Below are positions 18,739-28,472 of a stretch of 64,000 nt of DNA, piece by piece. The notes below the pieces were generated by a model. The model made no database searches. It had not been told where the DNA came from and saw nothing but the letters and a program-made list of their open reading frames with translations. Source of the stretch: Methylobacterium sp. Leaf99 (lineage in GTDB: Bacteria > Pseudomonadota > Alphaproteobacteria > Rhizobiales > Beijerinckiaceae); NCBI RefSeq assembly GCF_001422375.1, contig NZ_LMMU01000001.1, positions 1,238,089 through 1,302,088 on the forward strand, written 5' to 3'. The position numbers and the translations under genes are program-made. Numbering within the stretch: the stretch's first letter is position 1; each line of letters begins with the position of its first letter.

Positions 18739-19311
18739 ATGGCGCCAGTCATCCGTGGCACGCGGATCCTGCATGACGGTTGGAGCCGGTTTCTCGTTGC
18801 CGAGGTGACGATGCCGGACGGGACGCGTCTGGCCCGCGAGATCGAGGATCACGGTCGGGCGGTGGCGGTGCTGCCCTACGATCCGGCCCGCGGCGTCGCC
18901 CTCCTGGTGGAGCAGTTCCGGCCCGCCGCCCTCTACGCCGCCGGGACCGAATCCGTCCTCGAGGTTCCAGCCGGCCTCCTCGACGAGGCCGATCCCGAGG
19001 AAGGGGCGCGGCGGGAAGCCTACGAAGAGGTGGGCGTCCGCCTCGGTGCCCTGGAGCGGATCACCTGCGGCTGGAGCATGCCGGGCATCTCGACGGAGCA
19101 GATGGACCTGTTCCTGGCTCCCTACGGCACCGACGACCGCTCCGGCCCCGGCGGCGGCCTGGATGCCGAGCACGAGAACATCACCGTGCACGAGATGCCG
19201 CTCGCGACCCTGGCGATCATGAGCGACACCGGCGCCATCACCGACATCAAGACGCTGCTTCTCGTCTACGCCCTGCGCCTGCGCCATCCCGAGCTGTTCG
19301 CAGCGTCCTAA
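18739..19311 (+). CDS. NUDIX hydrolase, ADP-ribose pyrophosphatase/NudK-like
   Basis: 190-aa nucleoside-diphosphate-linked hydrolase. The NUDIX helix is GLLDEADPEEGARREAYEEV; it keeps the RExxEE core but is one residue shorter than the G-x5-E-x7 canon and has Asp where Glu is usual. The surrounding sequence (LLVEQFRPA upstream, WSMPGISTEQMDLFLA downstream) resembles the AdpP/NudK family acting on ADP-ribose or sugar nucleotides. It would need Mg and act in the cytosol. It sits alone, in the same direction as the TusA-like gene. Confidence 0.85.
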   Translation: MAPVIRGTRILHDGWSRFLVAEVTMPDGTRLAREIEDHGRAVAVLPYDPARGVALLVEQFRPAALYAAGTESVLEVPAGLLDEADPEEGARREAYEEVGVRLGALERITCGWSMPGISTEQMDLFLAPYGTDDRSGPGGGLDAEHENITVHEMPLATLAIMSDTGAITDIKTLLLVYALRLRHPELFAAS

Positions 19312-19556
19312 GGCGGGCGCCGACGTCCTACGTCGTTGCGTAGTGATTCGTTGCGCCTCCCCGCGACGGGAAACGGAGTACCGTCGTGGTTGATCGCATG
19401 CCGAAAGCCGCGCGGTCTCCGAGGGAGACCGGCGGCGATGCAGGGAATGCCATCGGGGATGGGAAGACGCGCCCGTCGGGTGACGAACCGGAGCGCGGAG
19501 CGGATCGGGGCATGGCCCGCGAAACGAGCCGCGCCTTCGGAGGGCGTGCCGGACGC

Positions 19557-19787
19557 TTACGCGTGCTCGCGGAGGGCCACGGCCTCGGGGGCCATTCCGA
19601 AACGCTCGGCGAGGTGCCAGCGCAGTTCGCGGGGCGAATGGTAGTTGTAGGAGGTGTCGATGAGATGGCTCAGGTCGGTCGTCTTCGTACCGCGCGTCGC
19701 GGACTGCTTGAGACGATCCACCCGGAAGGTCGCCGCGTCGGTGACGGGCGAACGGACGCTGCGGCGTCGGGTGTATTCGAACAACAT
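19557..19787 (-). CDS. Small hypothetical protein
   Basis: 76 aa with no recognised family. The N-terminus is basic and the C-terminal half is compact and plausible (SYNYHSPRELRWHLAERFGM). No signal peptide or membrane segment is seen, and no clear ribosome-binding site precedes ATG 19787. A competing rightward frame across the same region is Gly/Arg/Glu-rich and looks like a shadow. I rate this as a probable but unproven gene. Confidence 0.45.
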   Translation of the reverse strand: MLFEYTRRRSVRSPVTDAATFRVDRLKQSATRGTKTTDLSHLIDTSYNYHSPRELRWHLAERFGMAPEAVALREHA

Positions 19788-19922
19788 GTGTTTTCTTGTG
19801 TACTTTCAGGTGTCGTGATGTGCGGGACCCCTTGCGGGTCCGGTAGCGTCGCTTGATGTGGCGGGAAGCCGGATCGATGCGGCGTTCCTTCCCGGAACGG
19901 TCATCGATGGTCGGCGGTGAAG

Positions 19923-19967
19923 GGTTCTCGCGAGAACCGTTGGTGACGCCAGCCCTGAGGGCTGGCG
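19923..19967 (-). terminator. Hairpins downstream of the cold-shock gene
   Basis: Reading leftward from the csp stop, CGCCAGCCC-TCA-GGGCTGGCG (19967-19947) forms a 9-bp stem with a tight loop. It is followed by a perfect 16-base palindrome, GGTTCTCGCGAGAACC (19923-19938). There is no long T-run, so termination efficiency is uncertain. Confidence 0.55.
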
Positions 19968-19976
19968 CCGAGGGCG

Positions 19977-20186
19977 TCAGGCCGCCTGGAGGTTGCCAGC
20001 CGAGTCCTTGCCGCTGCGCTTGTCCGTCTGGATCTCGTAGGAGATCTTCTGGCCCTCGATGAGGTTGCGCATGCCTGCACGCTCGACGGCAGAGATGTGG
20101 ACGAAAACGTCCTTGCCGCCATCGTCAGGCTGAATGAAGCCGTAGCCCTTGGTCTCGTTGAACCACTTAACAGTGCCGGTATTCAC
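19977..20186 (-). CDS. Cold-shock domain protein (CspA family)
   Basis: 69-aa single-domain RNA/DNA chaperone with both RNA-binding motifs, KGYGFI (RNP1) and VFVHIS (RNP2). The C-terminus adds [15 protein letters not shown]. The start is GTG 20186, since homologues begin [10 protein letters not shown] and GAGGAT lies eight bases upstream; a longer in-frame ATG start is not supported by similarity. The message probably has a long structured leader (20187-20290), as expected for a cold-inducible csp gene. Confidence 0.92.
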   Translation of the reverse strand: MNTGTVKWFNETKGYGFIQPDDGGKDVFVHISAVERAGMRNLIEGQKISYEIQTDKRSGKDSAGNLQAA

Positions 20187-20576
20187 GTATAGATCCTCGT
20201 ATCGTTCGTCGATCGACGGCCCATGTCCAGGGACATGAAACCGCAAATCCTCTTCGTAAAACGTCCTGACGGGGATCAGCAGGACGTGAAACGCTTGGTC
20301 TTACAAGCGCCCGGCTCACCGATACCCGCTGAGATGATATGTAGTCGGTTCCTGCGGCCGCAACAAGGCAGGACGGGTCCCCGGCGCGCTCGGGCGGCCT
20401 GCGGCAATGCCGCCGACCGCTGGGATTCCGGTGCGTCCCGGTGCATATAAGAGTTCGGGTCCAGGCAGTTAGAGCCGCCCACGGACACCTCCGTCGCGTC
20501 CCGCCTCGCCCGTGGGAGATCTGTCGCGGACCGGGGTTTGCGTGGGCCGTTCGGTGGCGATGCGGTTAGGCGGTTC
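20187..20576. other. Divergent region holding the csp leader
   Basis: 390 bases between csp (leftward) and a hypothetical gene (rightward). The csp side contains two stem-loops annotated separately. Near 20330-20350 and 20441-20452 the sequence turns AT-rich (ATGATATGTAG; GCATATAAGAG), good places for promoters in this GC-rich genome. No gene is convincing. Confidence 0.5.
20222..20287 (-). promoter_or_regulatory. Structured 5' leader of the csp gene, attenuator-like
   Basis: In the leftward transcript, ACGTCCTG (20287-20280) pairs with CAGGACGT (20268-20261) and is followed at once by TTTTA, the layout of an intrinsic terminator. Then CATGTCC-CT-GGACATG (20237-20222) forms a second stem 35 bases before the GTG start. 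Such folds could act as a cold-responsive switch; this is inferred from layout only. Confidence 0.5.
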
Positions 20577-20966
20577 ATGGCGGGCATTTCGGTTTCCCTC
20601 GAAGGTGCGAACATCCAGCTCTCCTTCCAGAAGGACGATCAGGCGACGGCAGTGGTGATGGATGCGCGCGCCGCCCGCGCCCTGGTGCGGGCGGTCGGCC
20701 ACCTCCTCACGGCCATCGACGAGCCGGACGACACCGATGGCCCTGAGGACATGAACGACGAGGACATGGCCATGCTCGACGTGACCTCCTCGGCCATCGA
20801 GGTCGGCACCGACGAGCAGGGCCAGGCCGTGGTCGCCCTTCAGGCCGGGGCGCTGCCGCCGTTCCAGCTGCGCCTGACGGACGAAGAGGCCCGCCACGTG
20901 GTGACGAGCCTCTCCGAAATCCTGAGTGCGCCGCGCGACGTTCGCGCGTCGCACGGAGATCACTAA
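20577..20966 (+). CDS. Uncharacterised acidic protein
   Basis: 129 aa with no signal peptide or transmembrane helix, and many Asp/Glu residues in the centre (DEPDDTDGPEDMNDEDMAM). The N-terminus reads MAGISVSLEGANIQLSF, and a regular beta/alpha pattern suggests a small globular domain. No motif I can assign. ATG 20577 is taken as start; the upstream in-frame codons are Arg-rich and look non-coding. Its stop (20964-20966) abuts the stop of the convergent Pro-rich gene at 20967. Confidence 0.7.
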   Translation: MAGISVSLEGANIQLSFQKDDQATAVVMDARAARALVRAVGHLLTAIDEPDDTDGPEDMNDEDMAMLDVTSSAIEVGTDEQGQAVVALQAGALPPFQLRLTDEEARHVVTSLSEILSAPRDVRASHGDH

Positions 20967-21185
20967 CTACATGCGGACGCCGGGATCGGTGGGGCCGCCC
21001 GGCAGATAATCCGGCTCGGAGCCGGGACCGGTGGGCTCGTCGATGCCCGGATCATTGACCGGATACGGCGTGCGGGGACCGGTGGGGCCGATATCCGGCT
21101 GTTCGTCGGGCGGCGGAGGCACCGGCAGATCGCCGGGAATGCCACCGGGCAACGGTTCGGGGATCGGTAGGCCGGGGTTGGCCAT
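20967..21185 (-). CDS. Short Pro/Gly-rich protein
   Basis: 72 aa, begins MANPGLPIPEPLPGG and consists almost entirely of Pro, Gly, Asp and Glu with PTGPRTP-like and PTGPGSEP-like units. It is predicted to be disordered. No export signal is seen. It starts at ATG 21185 with AGGAG a few bases upstream, which supports real translation. The function is unknown. The gene faces the preceding one end to end without any spacer. Confidence 0.6.
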   Translation of the reverse strand: MANPGLPIPEPLPGGIPGDLPVPPPPDEQPDIGPTGPRTPYPVNDPGIDEPTGPGSEPDYLPGGPTDPGVRM

Positions 21186-21269
21186 GCGGAATCTCCTCGG
21201 GTGGGGCTGTGCTGACCAACACATGCCCCCTGGGGAGGGTTCCGAGACTCGGCGACGTCCCGAAGCGCC

Positions 21270-21569
21270 TCAGCGCTTCACGGCGGCCTTCTGGACCTCG
21301 GCCTTCTGGACCTTGGCCTTTTCGGGTGCCGTGCCGGCGAACAGCTCCGACAGGCGGCGCTGGTCGAGGCCGCGCGTCACGTCGGCGGCCGGGGCCAGGA
21401 CGGGCTTTCGCGCATCGATGGACCCGGTGGTCACCGGATCGGGGATCGCGGCCACGGGCCGGGGTGCGGGCGCGGGATCCCGTTGCAGGCGCATGGTCCA
21501 GTGCGCGGCGGTGGAGAGGGCGGCGATGGCGAGGATCGCCTTGATGCCACCGGTGAGAAGGCGTCTCAT
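21270..21569 (-). CDS. Short membrane-anchored or secreted hypothetical protein
   Basis: 99 aa. MRRLLTGGIKAILAIAALS gives a basic start and one hydrophobic stretch that may be a signal anchor. It is followed by an Ala/Pro-rich linker and a charged C-terminus rich in Lys/Gln/Val repeats (KAKVQKAEVQKAAVKR). No family is recognised. It stands alone between the Pro-rich gene and a long non-coding stretch. Confidence 0.55.
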   Translation of the reverse strand: MRRLLTGGIKAILAIAALSTAAHWTMRLQRDPAPAPRPVAAIPDPVTTGSIDARKPVLAPAADVTRGLDQRRLSELFAGTAPEKAKVQKAEVQKAAVKR

Positions 21570-22020
21570 TGAGGTCGGGCCCGAAACTACGCGGTGGCAC
21601 GCGACCGGTTCCCCGGCCTTGCCCCACTCTCACCCAGGATCGTTAAGGGAACGAACCCGGGCTGGATGAGCTACCGTCCCGGATTGGGCCATCGTCCGTC
21701 CTCGATCCGTTAAGAGGGCGGGCCTCGACGAAGGGTGGGCCTTGCGCCACGGCGACGGTTCCTGTTCCCCGCGCCCGTGACACGCCTGTCGCGACCCGGC
21801 CCACTAGGCCTCACAGGAACGGCGCAGAGAACTGGTCCGCACCACCCCGTCACGACAGACCCCGTCACCATGCGAAGTCCGAGCGGGTTCGCGAGACCAT
21901 CGGACACATCGGCAGCAGGGACCGTCGATGTAGGCGCCGGACCGGGAGCCGGCAATCCGCCCCCGCGCCGCAGGACCGCAAGCCGCGGCGGCCGCGACGC
22001 CGGGGCGATCCCGGGTGCCC
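21570..22020. other. 451-base stretch without a convincing gene
   Basis: This lies between two leftward genes. Open frames exist on both strands but are Arg/Ala/Pro-rich without start signals or recognisable domains. No tRNA, repeat or terminator with a T-run was found. Part of it must serve as promoter for the leftward gene at 21569; the rest may be decayed coding sequence. Confidence 0.4.
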
Positions 22021-23625
<1,605 letters not shown>

Positions 23626-23659
23626 CGACAACGTCGGGAACTGCAAGGGGCTCGAAGTT

Positions 23660-24349
23660 TCACCCCTTGGTGAGAATCGCGATGGACTGCCCGAGCGGCT
23701 CGCCCGAAGGCCAGGGCGCGGTGTTGCCGTCGATGAAGCTCACCCCGGCATAGCCGAGGCGCTGCGACCAGACGATGATCTGATTGCGCTCGATGAACTG
23801 GTTGAGGTGGGGCACCGTGCTGGCGCGCTGGGCCTGGATCGTCCTGTCGAACACCGCCCAATGATCGGGGATGGCGAATTCGAGGAACGACAGCACCACC
23901 CGGCCACCGGGGCGCAGGGCCCGGTGGGCGTCTTCCAGGTAGAGGTAGGTCTCGGCGTGCAGTAGGTGGGTGAACACGCTGAAGGCACACAGCACATCCA
24001 CCGACGCCGCCTCGACGGGCAGGGACAGGGCGCGGTTGAGGACGAACCGGTAGGCCTTCGGCGCCTTCGTCCGGGCATAGTCGAGCAGCGCCGACACCAC
24101 GTCGAGGCCGAGATAGCCGACCGCGATCCGGTTGGCGAGGGCCACTGCGAGGCGTCCGCTGCCGCAGCCGAGATCGACCACCGCCATGCCGGGCTCCAGG
24201 CCCGCATGCAGCAGGATCTCGCACTCGATGGCGCCGACGCTCGCGTACGAACCTCCCACCGCCAGGCTCATGGCCGTGTCGATGGGATGCTGCCGGATCA
24301 GGTCGGCGACGTAGCGCTCGTAATCCTCCACGAAGTGGAATTTCGCCAT
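23660..24349 (-). CDS. Class I SAM-dependent methyltransferase
   Basis: 229 aa. Motif I is VVDLGCGSGRLAVALANR and an acidic residue at the end of beta-2 follows (YLGLDVVSALLDY). Later motifs are VDVLCAFSVFTHL and LRPGGRVVLSFLEF. The substrate cannot be deduced; the overall arrangement resembles small-molecule or glycan-linked methyltransferases. ATG 24349 is used. It converges with the XRE regulator (34-base spacer) and is separated from cysN by the putative cys terminator. Confidence 0.82.
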   Translation of the reverse strand: MAKFHFVEDYERYVADLIRQHPIDTAMSLAVGGSYASVGAIECEILLHAGLEPGMAVVDLGCGSGRLAVALANRIAVGYLGLDVVSALLDYARTKAPKAYRFVLNRALSLPVEAASVDVLCAFSVFTHLLHAETYLYLEDAHRALRPGGRVVLSFLEFAIPDHWAVFDRTIQAQRASTVPHLNQFIERNQIIVWSQRLGYAGVSFIDGNTAPWPSGEPLGQSIAILTKG

Positions 24350-24435
24350 TGTTGGTCCGAACCGATCCTCTGATGGGCGACGGGGTCCGCCGTGTCGCAC
24401 ATCGGTGTCGCGCCCGTCACCCGCGGTTACGACAA

Positions 24436-24463
24436 CGCCGCCGCCCCCAGGGGAGCGGCGGCG
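24436..24463 (-). terminator. GC-rich hairpin after cysHDN
   Basis: CGCCGCCGC (24436-24444) pairs with GCGGCGGCG (24455-24463) around a C-run/G-run loop, 24 bases beyond the cysN stop in the leftward transcript. The U-tract is weak (TTGTCG), so this is a plausible but not certain terminator. Confidence 0.45.
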
Positions 24464-24487
24464 CGATGGCAGGCGGGGCGCGAAGGG

Positions 24488-25900
24488 TCAGCCGCCGAAC
24501 AGGCGCTTGATCCCGGACAATAGGCCGCCGGACTTGGCGGGCTCGGACTTGGCGGCCTCGGCCTCGGCAACGTTCGCCTTGGCCGGCTTCGGCGCGGCGG
24601 ATGCCGCCTGCACCAGCCCCAACGCCGCCGTATCCGTGGTCTCGCGGTCGATGAGGATGAAGCCGCCGGTGTCGCGGTTGTCCGTATAGGCATCCACCGG
24701 CACGGGCCGGTCGAGGGTCAGGACCACGTCGCCGATGTCGTTGGCCACCAGCCGCGTCACCGGCTCGGCCTGCCCCGTCTCGGGATCGATCCGCGTGCGG
24801 ATGGCGGTGACCACGGCGTTGACCGTGACGGTGCCGATCTTGGCGAGCAGGGTCGCACCCTCAGCGAGTTCGGTCTCGGCGGCCCAGAACAGGCGGGCGT
24901 CGATGGTGTCGGTGACGCGGATCGGTGCCCAGGCCGCCGCGATGACGGCGCCGCGCGAGGCATCGACCTCGTCGGTCAGCACCAGGGTCACGGACTGGCC
25001 CTCCACCGCGTGGGGCAGGTCGCCGTCGGCGGTGTGGATGCGGGCGATGGTGGAGGTCCGGCCGGACGGGGCGATGACGACGCTGTCGCCGGGGGCGACG
25101 CGACCGCTGGCGATGAGGCCGGAAAAGCCCCGGAACTCGGAATTCGGCCGGTTGACCCACTGCACCGCCATGCGGAATGGAGCCGCCTGCTCTTCGAGAT
25201 GGACCGGCACCTCTTCGAGGTACTGGAGCAGGGGCGTGCCCGTGTACCAGGGCACGGCCGCGCCCGGCAGAACGACGTTGTCGCCGTTCTTGGCCGAGAG
25301 CGGGATCGCCCGGATCTCGGTGAAGCCGAGCGGCGCCGCGAAGGCGTCGAACGCCTGGACGATCCCCTCGAACTTGCTCTCGGACCAGCCGACGAGATCC
25401 ATCTTGTTGATGGCGAGCACCACGCGCCGGATGCCGAGCAGCGAGACGAGGAGCGCGTGCCGGCGGCTTTGCCGGGTCAGGCCCTGGCGGGCGTCCACCA
25501 GGATCACGGCGACATCCGCCGTCGAGGCGCCGGTGGCCATGTTGCGGGTGTACTGCTCGTGACCGGGCGTGTCGGCGACGATGAACGAGCGCCGGTCGGT
25601 GGAGAAGAACCGGTAGGCGACGTCGATGGTGATGCCCTGCTCGCGCTCGGCCTGGAGGCCGTCGACGAGGAGGGCCAGATCGATCTCGGCGCCCTGCGTG
25701 CCGTGCTTGCGCGAATCGCGCTGGAGGGCCGTCACCTGATCGTCGAAGATCTGCTTGGTGTCGTGCAGGAGCCGGCCGATCAGGGTCGATTTGCCGTCGT
25801 CCACGGAACCGCAGGTGATGAAGCGCAGCACCTCCTTGCTCTGATGGGCGGCAAGGAAGCTGTCGTAGCCGAAGGCCTCGGGCGATTGATGGATGGTCAT
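24488..25900 (-). CDS. cysN: Sulfate adenylyltransferase subunit 1 (GTPase) CysN
   Basis: 470-aa GTPase that drives ATP sulfurylase (with CysD) to make APS from sulfate. G-box motifs are GSVDDGKST (residues 31-39), DTPGHEQYTRN and AINKMDLV. EF-Tu-like beta-barrels follow, with a Lys/Ala/Glu-rich C-terminal tail. In some rhizobia CysN is fused to APS kinase (CysC); here the tail is only about 40 residues and no kinase domain is present. It starts at ATG 25900, one base after the cysD stop. Confidence 0.95.
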   Translation of the reverse strand: MTIHQSPEAFGYDSFLAAHQSKEVLRFITCGSVDDGKSTLIGRLLHDTKQIFDDQVTALQRDSRKHGTQGAEIDLALLVDGLQAEREQGITIDVAYRFFSTDRRSFIVADTPGHEQYTRNMATGASTADVAVILVDARQGLTRQSRRHALLVSLLGIRRVVLAINKMDLVGWSESKFEGIVQAFDAFAAPLGFTEIRAIPLSAKNGDNVVLPGAAVPWYTGTPLLQYLEEVPVHLEEQAAPFRMAVQWVNRPNSEFRGFSGLIASGRVAPGDSVVIAPSGRTSTIARIHTADGDLPHAVEGQSVTLVLTDEVDASRGAVIAAAWAPIRVTDTIDARLFWAAETELAEGATLLAKIGTVTVNAVVTAIRTRIDPETGQAEPVTRLVANDIGDVVLTLDRPVPVDAYTDNRDTGGFILIDRETTDTAALGLVQAASAAPKPAKANVAEAEAAKSEPAKSGGLLSGIKRLFGG

Positions 25901-25901
25901 C

Positions 25902-26831
25902 TTAGAAATAGCCCTCCTGCTTCTTGCGCTCCATGGCGCCGGAGCCGTCCTTGTCGATGACCCGGCCCTGGCGCTCCGAGGTGCGGGCGGCCAGGGTCTC
26001 GCCGATGATCTCCGGCAGGGTCGCGGCATCGCTCTCGACGGCCCCCGTGAGGGGATAGTCGCCGAGCGTCCGGAAGCGGACCGAGACCTCTTTCGGGGTC
26101 TCGCCCGGCTCCAGGGGCAGGCGATCGTCATCGACCAGGATGAGCTGGCCGTCGCGCTCCACCACGGGGCGGGGCTTGGCGAAGTACAGCGGCACGATCG
26201 GAATGTTTTCCTGCTCGATGTAGAGCCAGACGTCGAGCTCGGTCCAATTCGAGATCGGGAACACCCGCAGGGACTCGCCGCGCTTCTTCCTGAGGTTGTA
26301 CACGTGCCACGGCTCGGCGCGCTGGCGCTTGGGGTCCCAGCGGTGCTGCGCCGTGCGCAGCGAGAAGATGCGCTCCTTGGCGCGGCTCGCCTCCTCGTCG
26401 CGACGCGCGCCGCCGAAGGCCGCATCGAACTTGTGCTTGTCGAGTGCCTGCCGCAGACCTTGCGTCTTCATCACGTCGGTATGGACTTCCGACCCGTGGC
26501 TGATGGGACCGATGCCGCGCGCCAAGCCCTCCTGGTTCGTATGGACGATGAGATCGAGCCCGAGATCCTTGGCCCTCTGATCGCGGAACGCGATCATCTC
26601 CTTGAACTTCCACGTCGTGTCGATGTGCATCAACGGGAACGGCAGGCGGCCCGGTGAAAAGGCCTTGAGGGCCAGATGCAGCAGCACCGACGAGTCCTTA
26701 CCGATGGAGTAGAGCATCACCGGGTTCTCCGTCTCGGCGACGGTCTCCCGCATGATGTGGATGCTCTCGGCCTCCAGGCGCTGAAGATGGGTGAGGCGCT
26801 CGGCGCGCGTGGCTGCGAGGGCGGCGCTCAT
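25902..26831 (-). CDS. cysD: Sulfate adenylyltransferase subunit 2 CysD
   Basis: 309-aa catalytic subunit of ATP sulfurylase. The PP-loop [13 protein letters not shown] and the partner segments [31 protein letters not shown] and [12 protein letters not shown] are typical. It ends in [20 protein letters not shown]. The ATG (26831) overlaps the cysH stop by four bases and its stop is one base from cysN, so cysH-cysD-cysN are one transcript read leftward. Confidence 0.95.
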   Translation of the reverse strand: MSAALAATRAERLTHLQRLEAESIHIMRETVAETENPVMLYSIGKDSSVLLHLALKAFSPGRLPFPLMHIDTTWKFKEMIAFRDQRAKDLGLDLIVHTNQEGLARGIGPISHGSEVHTDVMKTQGLRQALDKHKFDAAFGGARRDEEASRAKERIFSLRTAQHRWDPKRQRAEPWHVYNLRKKRGESLRVFPISNWTELDVWLYIEQENIPIVPLYFAKPRPVVERDGQLILVDDDRLPLEPGETPKEVSVRFRTLGDYPLTGAVESDAATLPEIIGETLAARTSERQGRVIDKDGSGAMERKKQEGYF

Positions 26832-27625
26832 CGGGCCATCTCCGGGGATCGAGTGTGGTGGGGGGATTCGAACGCCGCCGGCTCCTGGCCCGGCTCGACG
26901 TCGGCCTCGGGCGCGTGGATGTGCAAACCGCATTCCTTCTTGGATGCCTGCTCCCACCACCAGCGGCCGGCGCGCTCGTCCTCGCCGACCTTGATGGCGC
27001 GGGTGCAGGGGGCGCAGCCGATGGAGGGAAAACCGCGATCGTGCAGAACGTTGTAGGGGACGTAGTTGTCGGCGACGAAGCGGTCGACATCCGCCCGGCT
27101 CCAGTCGGCGAGGGGGTTGATCTTGATGAGGCCCCGCGCCTCGTCGGCCTCGGCGAGGGGCGTATCGGCCCGGTTGGCCGATTGGCCGGTGCGCAGGCCC
27201 GTCAGCCACCCGGCGGCGCCGTCGAGCGCCCGGCCGAGGGGCTCGACCTTGCGAAAACCGCAGCAGGCCTGCCGCGCGGCGACCGACTGGCGAAAGCCGT
27301 TGATGCCCTCCTCGCGCACGAACCGCTCCTCGGCTTCGCGCTCGGGCGCATAGGCCCGGATTCGGATGCCGTAGGCCGACTCGGTCTCGCTCCAGGTGTC
27401 GTAGGTCTCGGGGTAGAGCCGGCCGGTGTCGAGGGTGACGATCTCGGTGCGCCCTTTCGCCATGGCCAGCGCGTGGGTCAGGGCCTGATCCTCGATGCCG
27501 AGGCTCGTAGTGAAGACGAGGCGGCCGGGCACCGTCGCCTCGATGAGGGCGATGCGGCCCTTGAGGTCGAGGCCGGCCATGCCGGCGGCAAGGGCGCGCG
27601 CCGCGTGTTCGAGTTGAAAGCTCAT
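26828..27625 (-). CDS. cysH: Phosphoadenylyl/adenylyl-sulfate reductase CysH, [4Fe-4S] type
   Basis: 265 aa. Cysteine pairs C121-C122 (ARQACCGF) and C204-x2-C207 (IGCAPCTRA) are the [4Fe-4S] ligands that mark APS-type reductases, and the catalytic cysteine is C232 in KKECGLH. The enzyme reduces APS (or PAPS) to sulfite with thioredoxin. No APS kinase gene is seen in the window, consistent with APS as substrate. It is the first gene of cysHDN; the ATG (27625) has no obvious ribosome-binding site and lies only nine bases from the putative operator. Confidence 0.94.
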   Translation of the reverse strand: MSFQLEHAARALAAGMAGLDLKGRIALIEATVPGRLVFTTSLGIEDQALTHALAMAKGRTEIVTLDTGRLYPETYDTWSETESAYGIRIRAYAPEREAEERFVREEGINGFRQSVAARQACCGFRKVEPLGRALDGAAGWLTGLRTGQSANRADTPLAEADEARGLIKINPLADWSRADVDRFVADNYVPYNVLHDRGFPSIGCAPCTRAIKVGEDERAGRWWWEQASKKECGLHIHAPEADVEPGQEPAAFESPHHTRSPEMAR

Positions 27626-27634
27626 GACGGTGTT

Positions 27635-27645
27635 CGGAATGTCCG
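27635..27645 (-). promoter_or_regulatory. Candidate cys operator, copy 1 (before cysH)
   Basis: Read in the direction of cysH the site is AAGCGGACATTCCG, whose core CGGA-CAT-TCCG is an inverted repeat. The identical 11-base core occurs in the same orientation relative to transcription before cysJ (28436-28446). In cysH it overlaps the translation-initiation region. Confidence 0.6.
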
Positions 27646-27646
27646 C

Positions 27647-27680
27647 TTGTCTGACGACTGAAATGTTCGCTATAACGAAC
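27647..27680 (+). promoter_or_regulatory. Candidate promoter and operator of the Lrp/AsnC gene
   Basis: TTGTCT (27647-27652), 18 bases, then TATAAC (27671-27676) resembles a housekeeping promoter directed rightward. The -10 lies inside a perfect inverted repeat, GTTCG-CTATAA-CGAAC (27665-27680), a good candidate for autoregulation. A related imperfect site, GTTCT-GTAAAA-CGGAC, precedes cysJ at 28425-28440. Confidence 0.5.
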
Positions 27681-27854
27681 GCTGTCAAGGCATCGCTGCC
27701 TGTGCGCCGGACATCCCGGCCCTGCGGGCGGTGCGATCGGGCAACGACCCGGTCCCGTCGTCGGTTGCCTGACAAAGAAAGATCCTTCTCATATGGTCGG
27801 CGCGCCGTGCTCCCGCGCACGCAGCGCCGCCCTGGAAACCGACACGAGGCCACC

Positions 27855-28361
27855 TTGGATGCGATCGATCTGAAGATCCTCGGGCTGCTGCAGCATGATG
27901 CGACCCTCTCCATCGCCACCATCGGCGAGAAGGTCGGCCTGTCGCAGACGCCGTGCTGGAAGCGTATCCAGCGCCTCGAGGCCGACGGGGTCATCGACCG
28001 GCGCGTCGCCGTGCTCGATCCCGTGAAACTCGGCCTCGGCCTGACGGTGTTCGTCTCCATCGAGACCGCGGACCATTCGCGCGAGTGGCTGGAGCGCTTC
28101 GCCGAAACCGTGTCGGCCATGCCGGAGGTGCTGGAATTCTACCGCATGGCCGGGGATGTGGATTACATGCTGCGCGTCGTCGTGGCCGATATGCGCGCCT
28201 ACGACACCTTCTATAAGCATCTGATCGCGACCCTGCCGTTGAAGAACGTCACCTCGCGCTTCGCCATGGAGAAGGTGAAGTCGACCACCGCCCTGCCCCT
28301 GCCCGCCCCACCGGTCAGCGGCCGCTTCGTGCCGACGCTGTCCGTGGTGGCGGGGGAATAG
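27855..28361 (+). CDS. Lrp/AsnC-family transcriptional regulator
   Basis: 168 aa. The N-terminal winged HTH (IDLKILGLLQHDATLSIATI, then GLSQTPCWKRIQRLEADGVI) is followed by the RAM ligand-binding domain with MAGDVDYMLRVVVADM. The likely start is TTG 27855, eight codons before the HTH, with GAGG five bases upstream; nearby ATGs are out of frame. It lies between divergent cysHDN and downstream cysJI, so a role in cysteine/methionine-responsive control of sulfate assimilation is plausible but unproven. Confidence 0.88.
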   Translation: MDAIDLKILGLLQHDATLSIATIGEKVGLSQTPCWKRIQRLEADGVIDRRVAVLDPVKLGLGLTVFVSIETADHSREWLERFAETVSAMPEVLEFYRMAGDVDYMLRVVVADMRAYDTFYKHLIATLPLKNVTSRFAMEKVKSTTALPLPAPPVSGRFVPTLSVVAGE

Positions 28362-28435
28362 GCACGAGAGAACAAACTTCTGTTTTGCGGCGCACCCGCA
28401 GGCAGCTCCTTCTACCGTGACGTCGTTCTGTAAAA

Positions 28436-28446
28436 CGGACATTCCG
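28436..28446 (+). promoter_or_regulatory. Candidate cys operator, copy 2 (before cysJ)
   Basis: The sequence AAACGGACATTCCG contains the same CGGA-CAT-TCCG palindrome found before cysH, starting 37 bases upstream of the cysJ ATG. TTGACA follows directly (28447-28452), so a bound protein would cover a possible promoter element. Confidence 0.6.
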
Positions 28447-28472
28447 TTGACAGGGCGGCCGCTCAGGACGAC

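Noticed and set aside
19386..19856. Rightward 156-codon frame opposite the small leftward gene
   Set aside because: Composition is Gly/Arg/Asp-rich without domain pattern, and the leftward frame gives a more protein-like sequence; neither is certain.
27665..27680. GTTCG-CTATAA-CGAAC as an SOS box
   Set aside because: The alphaproteobacterial LexA box is a direct repeat (GTTC-N7-GTTC); this is an inverted repeat with different spacing.
27646..27854. SAM riboswitch in the cysH / Lrp intergenic region
   Set aside because: No recognisable SAM-I or SAM-II core; the region is better explained by protein-binding palindromes.
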